Source: Ascaphus truei (lineage: Eukaryota; Chordata; Amphibia; Anura; Ascaphidae). Taken from it: a stretch of DNA of 64,000 nt. Position 1 is the stretch's first letter. Every line of letters starts with the position of its first letter. The notes beneath the pieces are model-generated. The model saw only the letters and a program-made list of their open reading frames with translations. It was not told the origin of the DNA and did no database searches. Location: contig CM071573.1 in the NCBI GenBank assembly GCA_036426205.1, positions 71,673,240 through 71,737,239 of the forward strand. The letters are read 5' to 3'. Below are positions 32,351-43,390 of this stretch, in pieces. The translations under genes and the position numbers were made by a program.

Positions 32351-34611
32351 CTTTCGGGTCTCTGGCTTCAAAGACCAATATCTTTTCCCATTTCCCCCAT
32401 GATATGATCGTAAATATTCCTTACTGGTCTCTTTGGAAATTAATAGAAACTTCAACTGCACAATGCAATTAAAAAATAAACGTCTACATTTGTAGCATGT
32501 CAAGAAAACACAACATAAGCCTTCCCATGACATGCAGCAGCACAGAAAGGATACATATTTTTTTTAAACAAATGTATTTCAGTGTAGTTTTCCCCATTAA
32601 TCTCAGTATCAGGCACTGTACAGAACATGATTTTGTGGATCAATTACCACAACACCCACAGCACTCAAGAGACAGCAAATCACAACTGTGAAGCATGCAG
32701 AGACCCAACATATGAACATTGGACACTGATGGAAGCGTGGGGAGCAGCTGTATCATGCAGCATGTATGGCGTGAAAGATCAGCGGGTGTTGGATGATAGA
32801 ATCTCTGCTTCTTGGATTGAATCTGTGCAGCAGCACTTTGGAAACACCAGGTTATTGTTTTAAGGGAAGTATCATTTTTAGGTAGGACTGGGCCTGAAGA
32901 AGGGCTACAGCGCCCGATCCGTAGCCTCCATTATTCATGGACACTTGGTATTTGGTAGCTAGCTTTAGCTGCTCTGCTTTTCAATGTTACCAGCACTGAC
33001 TTTTTAAAAGGTGTTCTTCTGTCTGTCCCTTGTTTTTTTCCCGTTCTCCCCATTTTATTGGGATCCTCATGTGTGGGGAAGGGGGACACTGATAGCATCA
33101 CCTTGTTTATGCAATTCACCATTATTTGGTGTTCTGGATTATTGATGGTTATAATTAAAATTGGAGCATTTTTCTCCTTATGCGGCACAGTTGTGATTTG
33201 CAGTCTCTTGGGTGCTGTGTTGATTGGTATATGTTAGGATTTGGGAGATCCTTTCACCCGCATGCACCAATTCATGATTCAATCATTATTTTTTATGTCT
33301 TGCAGTGCTGACTGACTTGTATTTTGTTATGATTTTGTGGATGTCCCAGTGCTATCAAATTAATATTTGCAGGGCTTTTTAAAAATGACTGCTAGTTTAA
33401 TTTTGTTCCACCTCATTACCAGATCACAGGGTTCTCTGGATCAATTTTCGTTTAGTTTCTACATATAAGAAAAAAAGTCCATAAAAGATTGGCTTTGAAT
33501 TTTGAAAACACTTGGACAAAAGGTTCAATATGGATATAAGTATAGTTTCCTCTATATCTGGCCATGCTTCTAATACGACTTCTCAGGTCAACAGTTTTTC
33601 TGTTGGCAGTGGAGATGGTCTTTTAAGGAGGGATGTGGGCGAAGATGCATAACTAAGAAAGGAAATCATCATAACTTGCTGATCTGACTTACTGAGGCCT
33701 TGTCAGGCATTGTCAGCCCTATGTGCTTTGTGACACAGACAGCTTCCACTGTGCTTATTGATGCGGCCAGCATACCAGTTTCCTGGCACAAGCCTCCGGA
33801 GCAAGTTAACTACCAAACTTCCTTTATGTAAAAGGAACATTTTGAAACCCATCACCTGGAAAACAGAAGCAGAGTTATGAATCAGCAGTGCCAGTTAAAC
33901 AACACTTCACTGTGTCGGGATAAATAAATCTTATATGTGTTTCTCTGTTTTCACTGCCTGGTTCAGAACGTGACATTAACATAAAATGGCTTCTTTTATG
34001 TACTTTCTCTCTGCTCCCTCCGAGTACAGATATTCAAAGCCTTAAATTTGTGTTGTAATTTGAATTAAAGGGGAATAGAGCTACATTAAAATATTGCTGA
34101 AATATAATCAAACACCAAGAACAAAGAAAACAACATTTAAGATAGAGGTGCCGAAACACATTTAATGATGTATGTAAACTCACAAGAAGGTTGTGTAATG
34201 GTTAAGCAGCAATCCCACCTATTTTGTGTATTGATTTTTTTTTTTTACAGTACACGAACCCGGCAAGTTCTCCAGAGCTGAACTACACTAGATTTATCTC
34301 CTAGGGACGGCCAGGTTCCTCAGATACCTACCATTTTGTTTCCAGTGTTCCTTTATGGTTAATCAAAGATGGCACCCACAGTCATCCAATAGGAAGCCGC
34401 AATGATAATCCCAAGAAGACGTTGCAACTCCTTTTGTGTCGAAGGACCTGTGAGTTTTGGTGCCCATTTTTATTTCCCTAAAGGTAGCTGAGATACTGGT
34501 AACTAAACTGGTAGGCACAGTACCTCTTGTCACCGGAGATAAATATGCTGTGGTTCAACTCAGGAGGATAACCAGGTTCGATTTCTGTAAAACAAATCTA
34601 TAGTTTTGTAG
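32351..34611. other. No gene; mostly unique sequence
   Basis: It contains a small module 'cctgaagaagggctacagcg' (32891-32910) of the type that accompanies AACGTT kernels. 33640-34090 is non-repetitive with balanced composition and is a candidate for conservation testing. No coding evidence. Confidence 0.5.
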
Positions 34612-35037
34612 CCCCCACTTGTGGGGACTACTATGGCAGTGTATGGGTTAAGGGCCCCAAGGGTTAACTCTATGGGTTCACAAAGAGTAACTCCCCTCTT
34701 CCATTACTTATACAGGGTGGCTTGGCAGAAACTAAGCGACGCCCACATTATGTGATAGTGATGTCACCTCTAGGATATATATACCTAAGTAGAATGCTCT
34801 AGAATCAGGTTTCTGAAGGTGTAACGGATGGAGGAACCTCACTGTATATATGTAGATATGTTCATGTGTGTATAGAAGTAAATAAAGAAGGATCTGTCCC
34901 CGTTTATTGTGTTGTAGTTAGGCAAGTGTCCCTTCAGATAGTGCCCATATAAATCGCCAAGGTGAACACAGTGGTTCACATCAGAGGAGGCATATGCCCT
35001 CCAGATGTTTCCAAGAGTAGGATTCCAGGGTGTAACA
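34612..35037 (+). mobile_element. Solo-LTR-like element
   Basis: It starts TGTAGCCCCCACTTGTGGGG and may end at ...GGTGTAACA. A TATA box 'ggatatatatacc' (34773-34785) precedes an AATAAA signal (34880-34885) by about 105 bp, followed by GT-rich sequence, which is the U3-R-U5 order of an LTR. No internal retroelement region or second LTR is seen, and flanking duplications are not clear. Confidence 0.5.
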
Positions 35038-36507
35038 GCACCAGCCCAACAGGCAGGTTCATATCAGCCTCAATACCAGTCTGCCTAGAAGTGGCAATCA
35101 GAAGGCAGTGATAAGTTGGTCAGAGCCAGCAAGGGTCTCCTTAGTGACAGAGCATAACGTTGTGCAGAACAGGGACAGGTCAGCTAAACCAAGCCAAGTG
35201 TCAGTACCTACCTAGGGTGTTAAGATGTCGGCACTTAATGATGCAGAAGATAATAGTACAAGTAATGCCACAATGTGAAGTAATCTGTAAATATACTGTG
35301 CTGCATGTGACTGATGAGAGGAACTTATCAACGGATGTTAATAAAGGCTCATTGTTTGAACGACAAAAGTTCCTGCCGACCATCATTATTCCACTCGCAC
35401 ACATGTCCAGCCTGAGTGGATCCAGCCCCCTGACCAGGTAACAGAGACCAAGCAAAGCCATGTAAACTCCTTAAGAGCCAGAAAAGGAGGGTTACAGTGA
35501 AAATAAATGTGTAGGGGGCATTGCTGCTTTAAGTGATGTATTTTGCTACTAAAACTGTTTTAAAGCTACAGACCAAGCAATATCCTACATGTGTGTTTTT
35601 TTTAATAAATCAGTTCTGGTACTATGAGAAAATACTTGTAGCATTTAAAAAAAAACCTCTGAATGACATTTATAATGTTTTATAATGTAACAAGCATTTT
35701 TTGTTTCTATAGCAATCATTTACAAAGTTACATCCCCTTCCTCTTCTGAAACAGGCTCTGGCAAACCCTCTTTTGAGCCCTGCCCTCTCTCTAGCAGTGC
35801 ACCAATTATATCTAGTGACTGCTTGGTCACATGTGCTTCCCCACAGAACGTTGCATCTTTGGTCCTCTTCTGCTGCACTGACAGCCATTTAGTGAACCCC
35901 CGAACCGAATCCTCACCGATCACCCACAGAGAATGGCTTGATCAGCAACTTAGCTAATTACTTATCACTGTGTGGATTGTATTGATGCGCATATTAAAGG
36001 GGAAAATGGCAGCTTGGACAGCTGATTTAAATCTCATTCCCTCTAAATGCTCCAGGTTTCCTATTCTCCATGCCAACTGACTAGTGCTTCTTTCCTGACA
36101 ATGAATGCTGTGCCAGCGAAGGTGTTAACCAATGTTGAGGGTGAGGGATATCACTCAGTGTCCTAATTGTTGTTACTCTGTAATCCAACAGTTACAGAGC
36201 AAATGCCTCTATGTGAATTGTCGCCCGCATTTATTTGCCCTATAGACCTGTGTTAGCAAAACAAAAACTACTTGTGGTACCCCTGTCCCTAGGTCAAAGG
36301 CTGATTGAAATGTTAATTGCTCACATTTCTTTCGTCTAATAAATCTGTTCAATCAGTTTCCTGTTTTTTTCGCTCCAAAATCCGAGGGTTAAGTGGCAGT
36401 ACAATGATCTCATGACTCTGGACCTTTATTCCACCTCAGCAACAGTAGAAATGGAAGGGATTATCTTCTTCTATTTGAAGTACTTTGCTGGTCTTTGGGA
36501 GTTGCAG

Positions 36508-36509
<2 letters not shown>
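35038..36509. other. No gene; apparently unique sequence
   Basis: The minus frames at 35670-35923 overlap but lack a recognised domain. 35920-36180 is non-repetitive and includes AT-core homeodomain-type words ('tagctaattac'). Confidence 0.5.

Positions 36510-36557
<48 letters not shown>
36510..36557. repeat. (AT)n microsatellite
   Basis: About 48 bp of AT repeat directly before a fold-back arm. Confidence 0.96.
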
Positions 36558-36559
<2 letters not shown>

Positions 36560-36568
36560 AATGAATAG

Positions 36569-36790
36569 AAAAAGAAAAGCGTCCCAACTCAGCACTCAAG
36601 TAAACTCAGAACAAATATCAAAGAAAATTATGATTTATTTAACAGCACAAATAATCAAAAAAGGATGTCAGGGTTTGTTTTAATATTTTTTGTATTTTAT
36701 GTTTGATTATGTGGCTGTGAAATAATCATATTTTCTTTGATATTTGTTTGAGTATACTTGAGTGCTGAGTTGGGACGCTTTCTTTTCTTT
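36569..36790. repeat. Fold-back element, about 90-bp arms
   Basis: The left arm (36569-36659) carries 'aaagcgtcccaactcagcac' and the right arm (36702-36790) its complement, with an approximately 42-bp loop. AT microsatellites lie on both sides. Confidence 0.85.
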
Positions 36791-36883
36791 AATTGTTATA
36801 TTACTTCTGTCCCTACACCGTTAGTGGTTATTATATTACATAAGTTCTCATTTTTGCTTATCTGTTGCAGGCTTTGTCTTTGT

Positions 36884-36888
36884 TGTAT

Positions 36889-36920
<32 letters not shown>

Positions 36921-37115
36921 GATATAGATATATATATATATATACGTATATATAATAAGTAGGTACAACAACAAAACTGCCTGCAAAGACTATGATATAT
37001 ATATATATATAAGATGATAAATATAATATCTCTATCTATCTATATATATATCTATATATATATAGATTATTATATCTATTATATATATCTATATTATCTA
37101 TCTATATATATAGAT
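36884..37115. repeat. TA/CTAT-rich microsatellite cluster
   Basis: TA tracts at 36884-36955 and 36993-37115 with GATA/CTAT interruptions, separated by a short unique spacer. Confidence 0.94.
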
Positions 37116-37480
37116 CAAATTTCCAACACAGTGACATTTTAAAGAGTTTTCAAGTATCCTTTGATTTCTATAGCAGGTTTTAGCCCACCTCCCAAGCAGT
37201 GCAAGATTTTTGCAACACTTTCGTGTTTGTGATCATTTGTTTCCAATGTTCAAACAGTTTGAGCTGCAAACTGTAACAACAGTTTGTTACCTTTGTAATA
37301 TAAGGATACATTGTAGCTGCTGAGTTACACTTACTGAAGTAGCTATTATTTTAGGCACACAATCAGGATTTTTACAGATTTGCAACAGGAGCACCAAACG
37401 ATTGCCAGTTTAGGTAAGAATGTAGAATTATACATTGTAACATGCTTTACATATAAAAATAAGGGGGAGAAAAAAGAGGC
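37116..37480. other. No feature seen
   Basis: AT-rich and apparently unique. Confidence 0.55.

Positions 37481-37509
<29 letters not shown>
37481..37509. repeat. (TG)n microsatellite
   Basis: About 29 bp of pure GT repeat. Confidence 0.96.
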
Positions 37510-37511
<2 letters not shown>

Positions 37512-37812
37512 ATTGCTGCTTTATAGTGGAAGTCCCAGGCAGCAGGACATTAAAAGAAAAAGCACATACAGTACAGTAACATTGGAGTCCTCTTTAAAAT
37601 ATACAACACACAGTTCATTTTTCTTAGCATTCATCATCAGAAAGGCTAATATAAGCACTTCTCACTCAAGCTTCATGCCATTGACTTCAGGAAATATCAC
37701 ATTAAAAAGCACAAAGAACTCTGATAAATAATTTTACTAACAACAAAAAGTAAAAAAAAAAAGAGAAAAAGATAAGTACCTGGGAAACAGGCTGTCATCA
37801 GAATGTAGTTAC

Positions 37813-38151
37813 CAGAGATGGGTGAGTTTTCGGGGCGAATTTGGATCTGCAGCGGATTGGCTGGTTCCTTTGGTCCGCGGATTTTTGCGGCTCAATCTGA
37901 AAACGAGCGATCCGCGTTTTGCGGATTTTGTATTATTATTATTACCAATGCACTCCGCGGATTCTGCAACCCGTGGACGGATTTGGCGATCCCGATGGCG
38001 GATTCTTAAGAATTCTACAAATCCGCCCACAGGTTGTATCCAATGGCGGTTTTTTCATGATTGAGTGATTGATTTTACACGGCGAAACGGAGTTTGGGGG
38101 TAACATCCGCGTAAATCCAGGAAACGGATTTGGGCGGATTCGCCGTCTCCA
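37813..38151. mobile_element. hAT-like MITE, family B, 339 bp, perfect 8-bp TSD
   Basis: The left end CAGAGATGGGTGAGTTTT and right end (read inward TGGAGACGGCGAATCC) are degenerate inverted repeats. Perfect duplications GTAGTTAC lie at 37805-37812 and 38152-38159. It shares the 'aatccgc' words and the (TAT)n patch with the copies at 4158 and 8401 and is the longest family B copy here. Confidence 0.88.
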
Positions 38152-38406
38152 GTAGTTACCCTATTTGAATATGATTTGACTTTCCTGGAAATAGTTAAAC
38201 TCTTCCTGGTTACAGGTAGATTCCCTTATTTTCCCCTTAAAAAACCATTTCCCTCAACCCAATGCAAATCAGTGGAAGAGGAAGAAATCTCACTCATTTT
38301 CCTACAAAATCTTCCTGCTAGGAATTTTAACATGTTCAAATAGTCATCCACTTACCGGAAATATAGGCTTTTGTTGAAGATATCTATTTCAAATATGTCT
38401 TACAGC

Positions 38407-38625
38407 AGGCCTGCACAACTCCAGTCCTCGAAGGCCGCAAACAGGCCAGGTTTTCAGGATATCCCTACTTCAGCACAACTGGCTCAATTAGTGTCTCAGT
38501 ATGACTCCCTGCTTCCTTCTTGGTCAGGAGTGGCCAACTCCAGTCCTGAAGGGCCACCAACAGGTCAGGTTTTCAGGATATCCCTACTTCAGCACAGGTG
38601 GCTCAATCAGTCTCAGTCTTTACTA
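38407..38625 (+). mobile_element. Two tandem left halves of family A MITE
   Basis: CAGGCCTGCACAACTCCAGT (38408 on) and a second start 'caggagtggccaactccag' (38525 on) run in the same direction, each followed by 'ttttcaggatatccctac' and 'ttcagcaca'. No right halves are present. The first start has the same 14 bases as the G-rich element at 10236, linking family A to that element. Confidence 0.75.
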
Positions 38626-39329
38626 CTGTAAATAGCGTGACTACTTTAAGAAAATGCTATTCTCTTAGAATTATATTTCCACAATTATTTATATAAAGCT
38701 ACAATGCTGCAGCAACAACATTACTAGAAGAGCTTTACCGCGACAGCCACCTCTGCAGCAGAATAATGGGCAACGTTGGCAGGTAAACTTGCAATATAGA
38801 CCATGAACTTGGAGATCTTGGAATGAGACCAGCGTATCGTATTTAGCAATTTGTCCATAGTTTTTATTATACCGTTCAGCCACATCTGTGCTCCGATTTC
38901 CCACATAAAAGGTTGCTTATCACTCGAGGCTTTCACAATTCCCCCACAGCTGTACAATTCAGGGGCTCTTTCATTTACATGTTCAATAAAAGAAGAACAT
39001 CTAGGTTGAGATACGAGGACTTGGGTGCAAGAAAAAAAAAAAAACCCACTATCTACCAACTTGTATAAGTATATAGAAAAAAATATATTCCAAGAGGGCT
39101 AAGTATCATCATCACAAATGGGCATTACAAGGGTAACTTAACTCTAAAAGGTCTATTCAGTAAGCTCGAAAACGGCATTGTTAATTCACATATATTAGAT
39201 TAGAGGTATTGTGTTCTCAGCTCTTGATTTCTTGCCTTTGTCACTATACCTTCTAAGTGCTTCTGCTGTTTTTGTTCAATATTTTGTTGACCAGAGCGAC
39301 AGCCAAGATCTCAGAAGTGACTTGTTTTA
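38626..39329. other. No gene; apparently unique sequence
   Basis: The 111-codon minus frame at 38724-39059 has no recognised domain. A single 'tctattcagtaagctcg' at 39151-39167 resembles a Harbinger-type end. Confidence 0.5.
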
Positions 39330-39947
39330 GGCCTCGAGCCCACACAGTGCTACGCGACGTGCGCGCGCGTTCGACACCAACCCCTGGCGGCCAATGGTAG
39401 CGTTCATTGTTGAAACTACCATTGGCTGTGAAGCTCGGCGTCGTCGCTGCTGCTGCTGTAGCTGGAGTCTTTCAAAACTGTGATTCCAGGGCTGCAGCAG
39501 CGCGACGCCAGTTTCAGCAGCCAATCAAATTGGCTGCTGAAATTGAGACTCGGCAGTGGGGACGGGGGACGGGGACACTCTTCTCTCTCTGGAGAGGCTT
39601 AGATCCAGTATGAAATGGGGACATAGCTAAATCCCACGTCCTGTGTCTCACTCTGCTCAAGCTCTGCGGTCTCATTTGTAACCGTACGGTATGTAGGTTT
39701 TGTTTCGGGAGGAGGGTGTGCATTACACGAATCCCCAATATAAATATTAACCCCCATGTGCAGAGTTTACACAAACCTCATAAGCTGTACAGTATGTACA
39801 CTATGTACAGGGCAGTGTAACTTGGTCAATTTCCATCCCCCCCCCTCCCCCCCCCCCCCCCCCCCCGGGTTGTTCACACATCGCCCAGCAGACAGAGGCA
39901 CGCAAACAGCTACGCTGCGCCGCGTAGCGCTGTGTGTGCTCCTGGCC
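39330..39947. mobile_element. PIF/Harbinger-like MITE, 618 bp, TTA duplication
   Basis: The ends GGCCTCGAGCCCACACAGTG and, read inward, GGCCAGGAGCACACACAGCG continue to match through 'CTACGCG'. TTA flanks both ends (39327-39329 and 39948-39950). A TWA target and GG start fit PIF/Harbinger. The interior has a CTG-rich patch, 'ggctgctgaaa' inverted motifs and a 31-bp C-run (39837-39867). Confidence 0.82.
39837..39867 (+). repeat. Poly-C run
   Basis: About 30 C with a single T, inside the Harbinger MITE. The length is likely unreliable in short-read data. Confidence 0.95.
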
Positions 39948-39950
39948 TTA

Positions 39951-41032
39951 CACTTTATGTAATGAAAGAAACCGGTCTTGTTTTTATACACAATTAGTTT
40001 TAACTGGTATGGGATAGCGGTGTAGCTGATATAGTACTTTCTATAGTTTAAAGGGTTTTTGTCCCCAGACTCTTCTTAGCTAGTAATAAAGGCTGGAATG
40101 CTGAATATGACATTCTTTTCATTAGCGCCTTCTAAGCTTAGACACTTAATGCTAAACGCTTTAATCTATCCTTTAAAAATGTGGGTATATGTTTGACTTT
40201 GCATGACGAGGATTATATTTGAATCCCAAATGATTTATGTATTCTTGCCTTAAACCTGAATTCATATGGAAGCTTTTACTTACAAAGAACACAGCAGCAT
40301 TTTCAAAAAGAAAACTGAACTTTCAAGTCAACTCCAATTTCTAACTAGTTTTTACCTATCTTTCCCACACATTAATATGTGCAGTAGAATGGACAAAACC
40401 CCCCTGCAGGGTGCTCCCCAGTCTCCTGTCATTTATTATTGCAAACTGTTATTTTAAAATTCTTTTTTCCCCCTCTAGAAACAGTAGCCATAGTAACCGC
40501 GATTGGCATCTTAAAAAATAATAATAATAATAATTTAAAAAAAAAAAACATTCAAATAAATGTTATTATTAACATTGGAAAATAGACATCAATCTAAAAT
40601 TCAGTAGAAAACAAGCTTGTCCTCATCAATAAAGTGCTCAAACTCAAACCCTGCTTTCTATTTCTCTCTCCTAACCTACTGTACTTTTTCTTACAATTGC
40701 AATATAATCTTTAAATCACTCTGCGTCTTAGTTCTTAAAAAAAAAAAACCTCTCAGCAGTTCCTCTTATATTCGTTATCTTCTATCCTGCTAAGAACCTT
40801 CACATTATTTAAGCCATTTCTATCATATTTTCCATTATTCTTTAATGTCTTCTTTCTGGCCTTCACACTCTCTTTGTCATGTGTTTTTGTGAACATATTT
40901 TGAAAGTAGGGAGGTTTAGGAGATGAAGCTAAGGATTGCCATTTGCATCAATGTCACATATAGGAAACCTCTCCATAACATTTCTGATATTTAATGCAGA
41001 TCTGTTAAGTACTACCTCGGGTTATAGGTTCT
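39951..41032. other. No gene; apparently unique sequence
   Basis: AT-rich with a TAA/A-rich patch at 40516-40549. Confidence 0.55.
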
Positions 41033-41270
41033 CAACACCAGACCAGGTCAGGCTTTCAGGATATCCCTGTTTCAGCACATTGGTTCATTCATTGGCACAT
41101 TGGTTTAATCAGTGGCTCAGTCTTGACTGAGCCACTGATTGAGCCACCTATGCTGAAGCAGGCTCTTTGACTAAACCACTGATTTAGTCACGTGCTGAAG
41201 CAGGGATCTCCTTAAAACTTGACCTGTTGGGGGGTCTTGAGCACTGGAGATCAGAACCCCCGGCTGTAGG
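41033..41270. mobile_element. hAT-like MITE, family A, expanded core
   Basis: It has the family's 'ttcaggatatccctg' and 'gacctgttgg' and the palindrome around 'cagtcttgactgagccactg', with extra copies of the 'cattggttcattcattgg' and 'ctgatttagtcac' type core units. Both termini have decayed. Confidence 0.7.
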
Positions 41271-42074
41271 TCATACAAAAAGCACAAAGCTATTACTGAA
41301 AGGTAAGGATTATTTTTGGGCCACTTAGTTTGACAGGTTTCAGCATGCCGTTCATGTTTTCTTACAAGCAAACTACAAGACAGAAACTAGTTTAACAATT
41401 AAAGTGAGTGAATAATCTGCAGGCATTGTAACAGAAAGGGAAAGAACATGTTTGATCTCATGCTAAGAGCATTCATCAAAGTGCGCTAACTATAGTTGAT
41501 CCTTACATCAATTTGGCTGTTATCCCAAGCACTTTTGGAAACTCTATAAACTCTTATGCAACCCTCCCCCAGAGGGCTTAAGGCAACAGGTAAATCTCAT
41601 TGGGTGGACATCTGACCCTAATTAGTTGAAACCTGGAATACTCACATTGTGTATAAGTATAATGGTAACTTGCTCATCCCTACTCCTAGTATGGGGTTTC
41701 ATTTAGTACCTCCGAAGAAACAGGCTTAGAATATTTACAGCCTATACAACATATGTGAACATTTGTAGCTTTTTTTGGTAGCTAGTGGTTTGTTCTGGGG
41801 AAGCAGTAAAACAATTAAAATACTGTACAATATATAGTGCTAAATGTTCATCAGTTCTAGAAAAAGGTACAGCATTGATGACATTATGCAGGTGCGGGTA
41901 AGTAACGGTTTAAGTATCTAGCTTGTTTAAAAAGCACAAAAACACATTCCACAGAATATATAGGAGTTATCTGGGAAAACGTGACGCAAATCCGGGGTTA
42001 AAAATCTGCACCATATGAGCAAAATACCATTGAAAGCAATATGTTTTTTTACTTTAATAATATGATTGATGGAC
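41271..42074. other. No feature seen
   Basis: Apparently unique, AT-rich. Confidence 0.55.
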
Positions 42075-42193
42075 AAGGGCACACGGATTTGAATTAAAAT
42101 AGATAAATTATTGTGCCATAGACTACAACGTTTCTGCCTGCTGGCCACTTTACTTGAGAAAGGTCAGCAGGCCGAAATGTTGTAGTCTATGGC
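42075..42193. repeat. Fold-back element with CAACGTTT kernel (truncated)
   Basis: The arms 'gccatagactacaacgtttc' (42115 on) and its complement ending at 42193 enclose 'ctttacttgagaaagg'. The upstream 'gggcacacggatttga' is the outer arm of the 49113-49321 fold-back, so these are two members of one family. Here the right outer arm is lost where a hAT terminus begins. Confidence 0.8.
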
Positions 42194-42280
42194 AGGGGGG
42201 CCCAAACTTTTTTCCCTGCGCCCCCCTGCCGGATGTCTTCCTCTCCGCGCGCCCCCCTCCCTCCTTCTTACCTTGATTCC
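42193..42280 (+). mobile_element. hAT-like left terminus
   Basis: CAGGGGGGCCCAAACTTTTT, followed by C-rich 'gcgcccccct' words. It is close to the terminus of the 5242-5570 element. No right end follows before the LINE relic. Confidence 0.55.
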
Positions 42281-42546
42281 CGGCGTCTTAGTCTTTTAAT
42301 CTCTTGGATATGTCTAGCCCACTGCCATATTAATTTATTCACCCTTGTGATGTCACAGACCTATTTTGCTCTTGAACCTATTCATTATTTTTACTGTCTC
42401 TTCGGGTAGTACCCAGCATACATCTCTTCATACTTCTTTATGTTGTCTGAAGCTTTTGAATTATCTTCGCTCTTAGGATCCAAGTTTCATATCCATACGT
42501 GAGCACAGGCAGACTACACTGGTCGAAAATCTTCTTGAGGTATAGT
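42281..42546 (-). pseudogene. Decayed LINE reverse-transcriptase polyprotein, C-terminal piece
   Basis: Translating the minus strand from 42532 gives LKKIFDQCSLPVLTYGYETW and then a frame with stops that still reads RSMKRCMLGTTRRD. After a one-base frame change comes VCDITRVNKLIWQWARHI. This order (LPVLTYG-ETW, RxMxRxMLG, then KLxWQWAxHI) is the well-known C-terminal region of RTE-like non-LTR retrotransposon polyproteins, downstream of the reverse-transcriptase domain. At least three stops and one frameshift make it inactive. It is the only recognisable protein homology in the window. Confidence 0.8.
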
Positions 42547-42549
42547 GGA

Positions 42550-42586
<37 letters not shown>
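42550..42586. repeat. (ATCT)n microsatellite
   Basis: About nine ATCT tetramers. It lies at the boundary of the LINE relic. Confidence 0.96.
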
Positions 42587-42869
42587 AAAAAAAAAATTAT
42601 TTACAGAAGTAATTTGTCAGTTGAACAAACGTGTTGACGCGTTTCACATTACAGTAAGTACAGTTTGAAAGGACTGTATGTGTTAACAGCAAGCATTGAC
42701 TTATAAGGGTTCCATGTGAAAAATGGATTTCAGGCAAAATGTGACATGGTGTGCTCATTTGCATGTCATTTCCCGTTGGGTACCTTCCTGGGTACTCCAG
42801 TACCCAGGTACAGCTTGCGGATGTGTGCTGAATCAGGTCACATGCAGCGGGCCTCTGACATTAATTCCC
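42587..42869. other. No feature seen
   Basis: Unremarkable apart from an A-run after the tetramer repeat. Confidence 0.5.
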
Positions 42870-43390
42870 CTCTCATCTAAGGTCCCAGTCCTCCTCGTGG
42901 TGTGAGCTCCAGCCGGAATGCCTCACACAAAATGTCCCTGAACTTGCAGTCTGTTCGCAGGCCGCAGATTGCCGCGTGGACGTCCGTCCACCTATGCAGT
43001 TGGGCTGCTACAGGTCTAATGGAACGATCCCTATCGGAGGCCTTCTCTACAATACTCTACTATGTGGGGATCAGGGCCTAACTGGGGCCTTGGTGAAGAG
43101 TTCTGGCCTAGGCCAGGGGCTTACTGGCTCCCTGGACGCGCCTGTCCTCTCTGCTGTCTCCTGCAAGACTGCCCGCGTGTTTCTTGCCCTGCGGAGGATA
43201 TCAGGAGTCTCTTATGGCCGCGCTCGCCTGATTGGCTCAAATGGCCCATGTGACCCAACCGAGGCTTCTTGGAATTGTAGTCCCGAAATGCCCAAGATGG
43301 CCGTCGCCACTCTCTCCGATCAGCTCTGCACACATAACAATGCAGCTGAGCAGTTCCCTGCACCGGAGGCAAGGTAGGGGACTCGGCTAC
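42870..43390 (+). repeat. CpG-containing dispersed repeat with SBS/YY1-type motifs
   Basis: It shares layout and words with 26160-27310 ('cctaactggggcc', 'gcctaggcc', 'gctccctggac'). At 43269-43303 'ttggaattgtagtcccg' (SBS/ZNF143-like) is followed directly by YY1-type 'cccaagatggccg'. The 133-codon plus frame at 42976-43377 crosses it, but the sister copy does not preserve such a frame. Confidence 0.5.

Noticed and set aside
42976..43377. 133-codon plus-strand frame in the CpG-rich repeat
   Set aside because: The related repeat at 26-27 kb does not keep it open.
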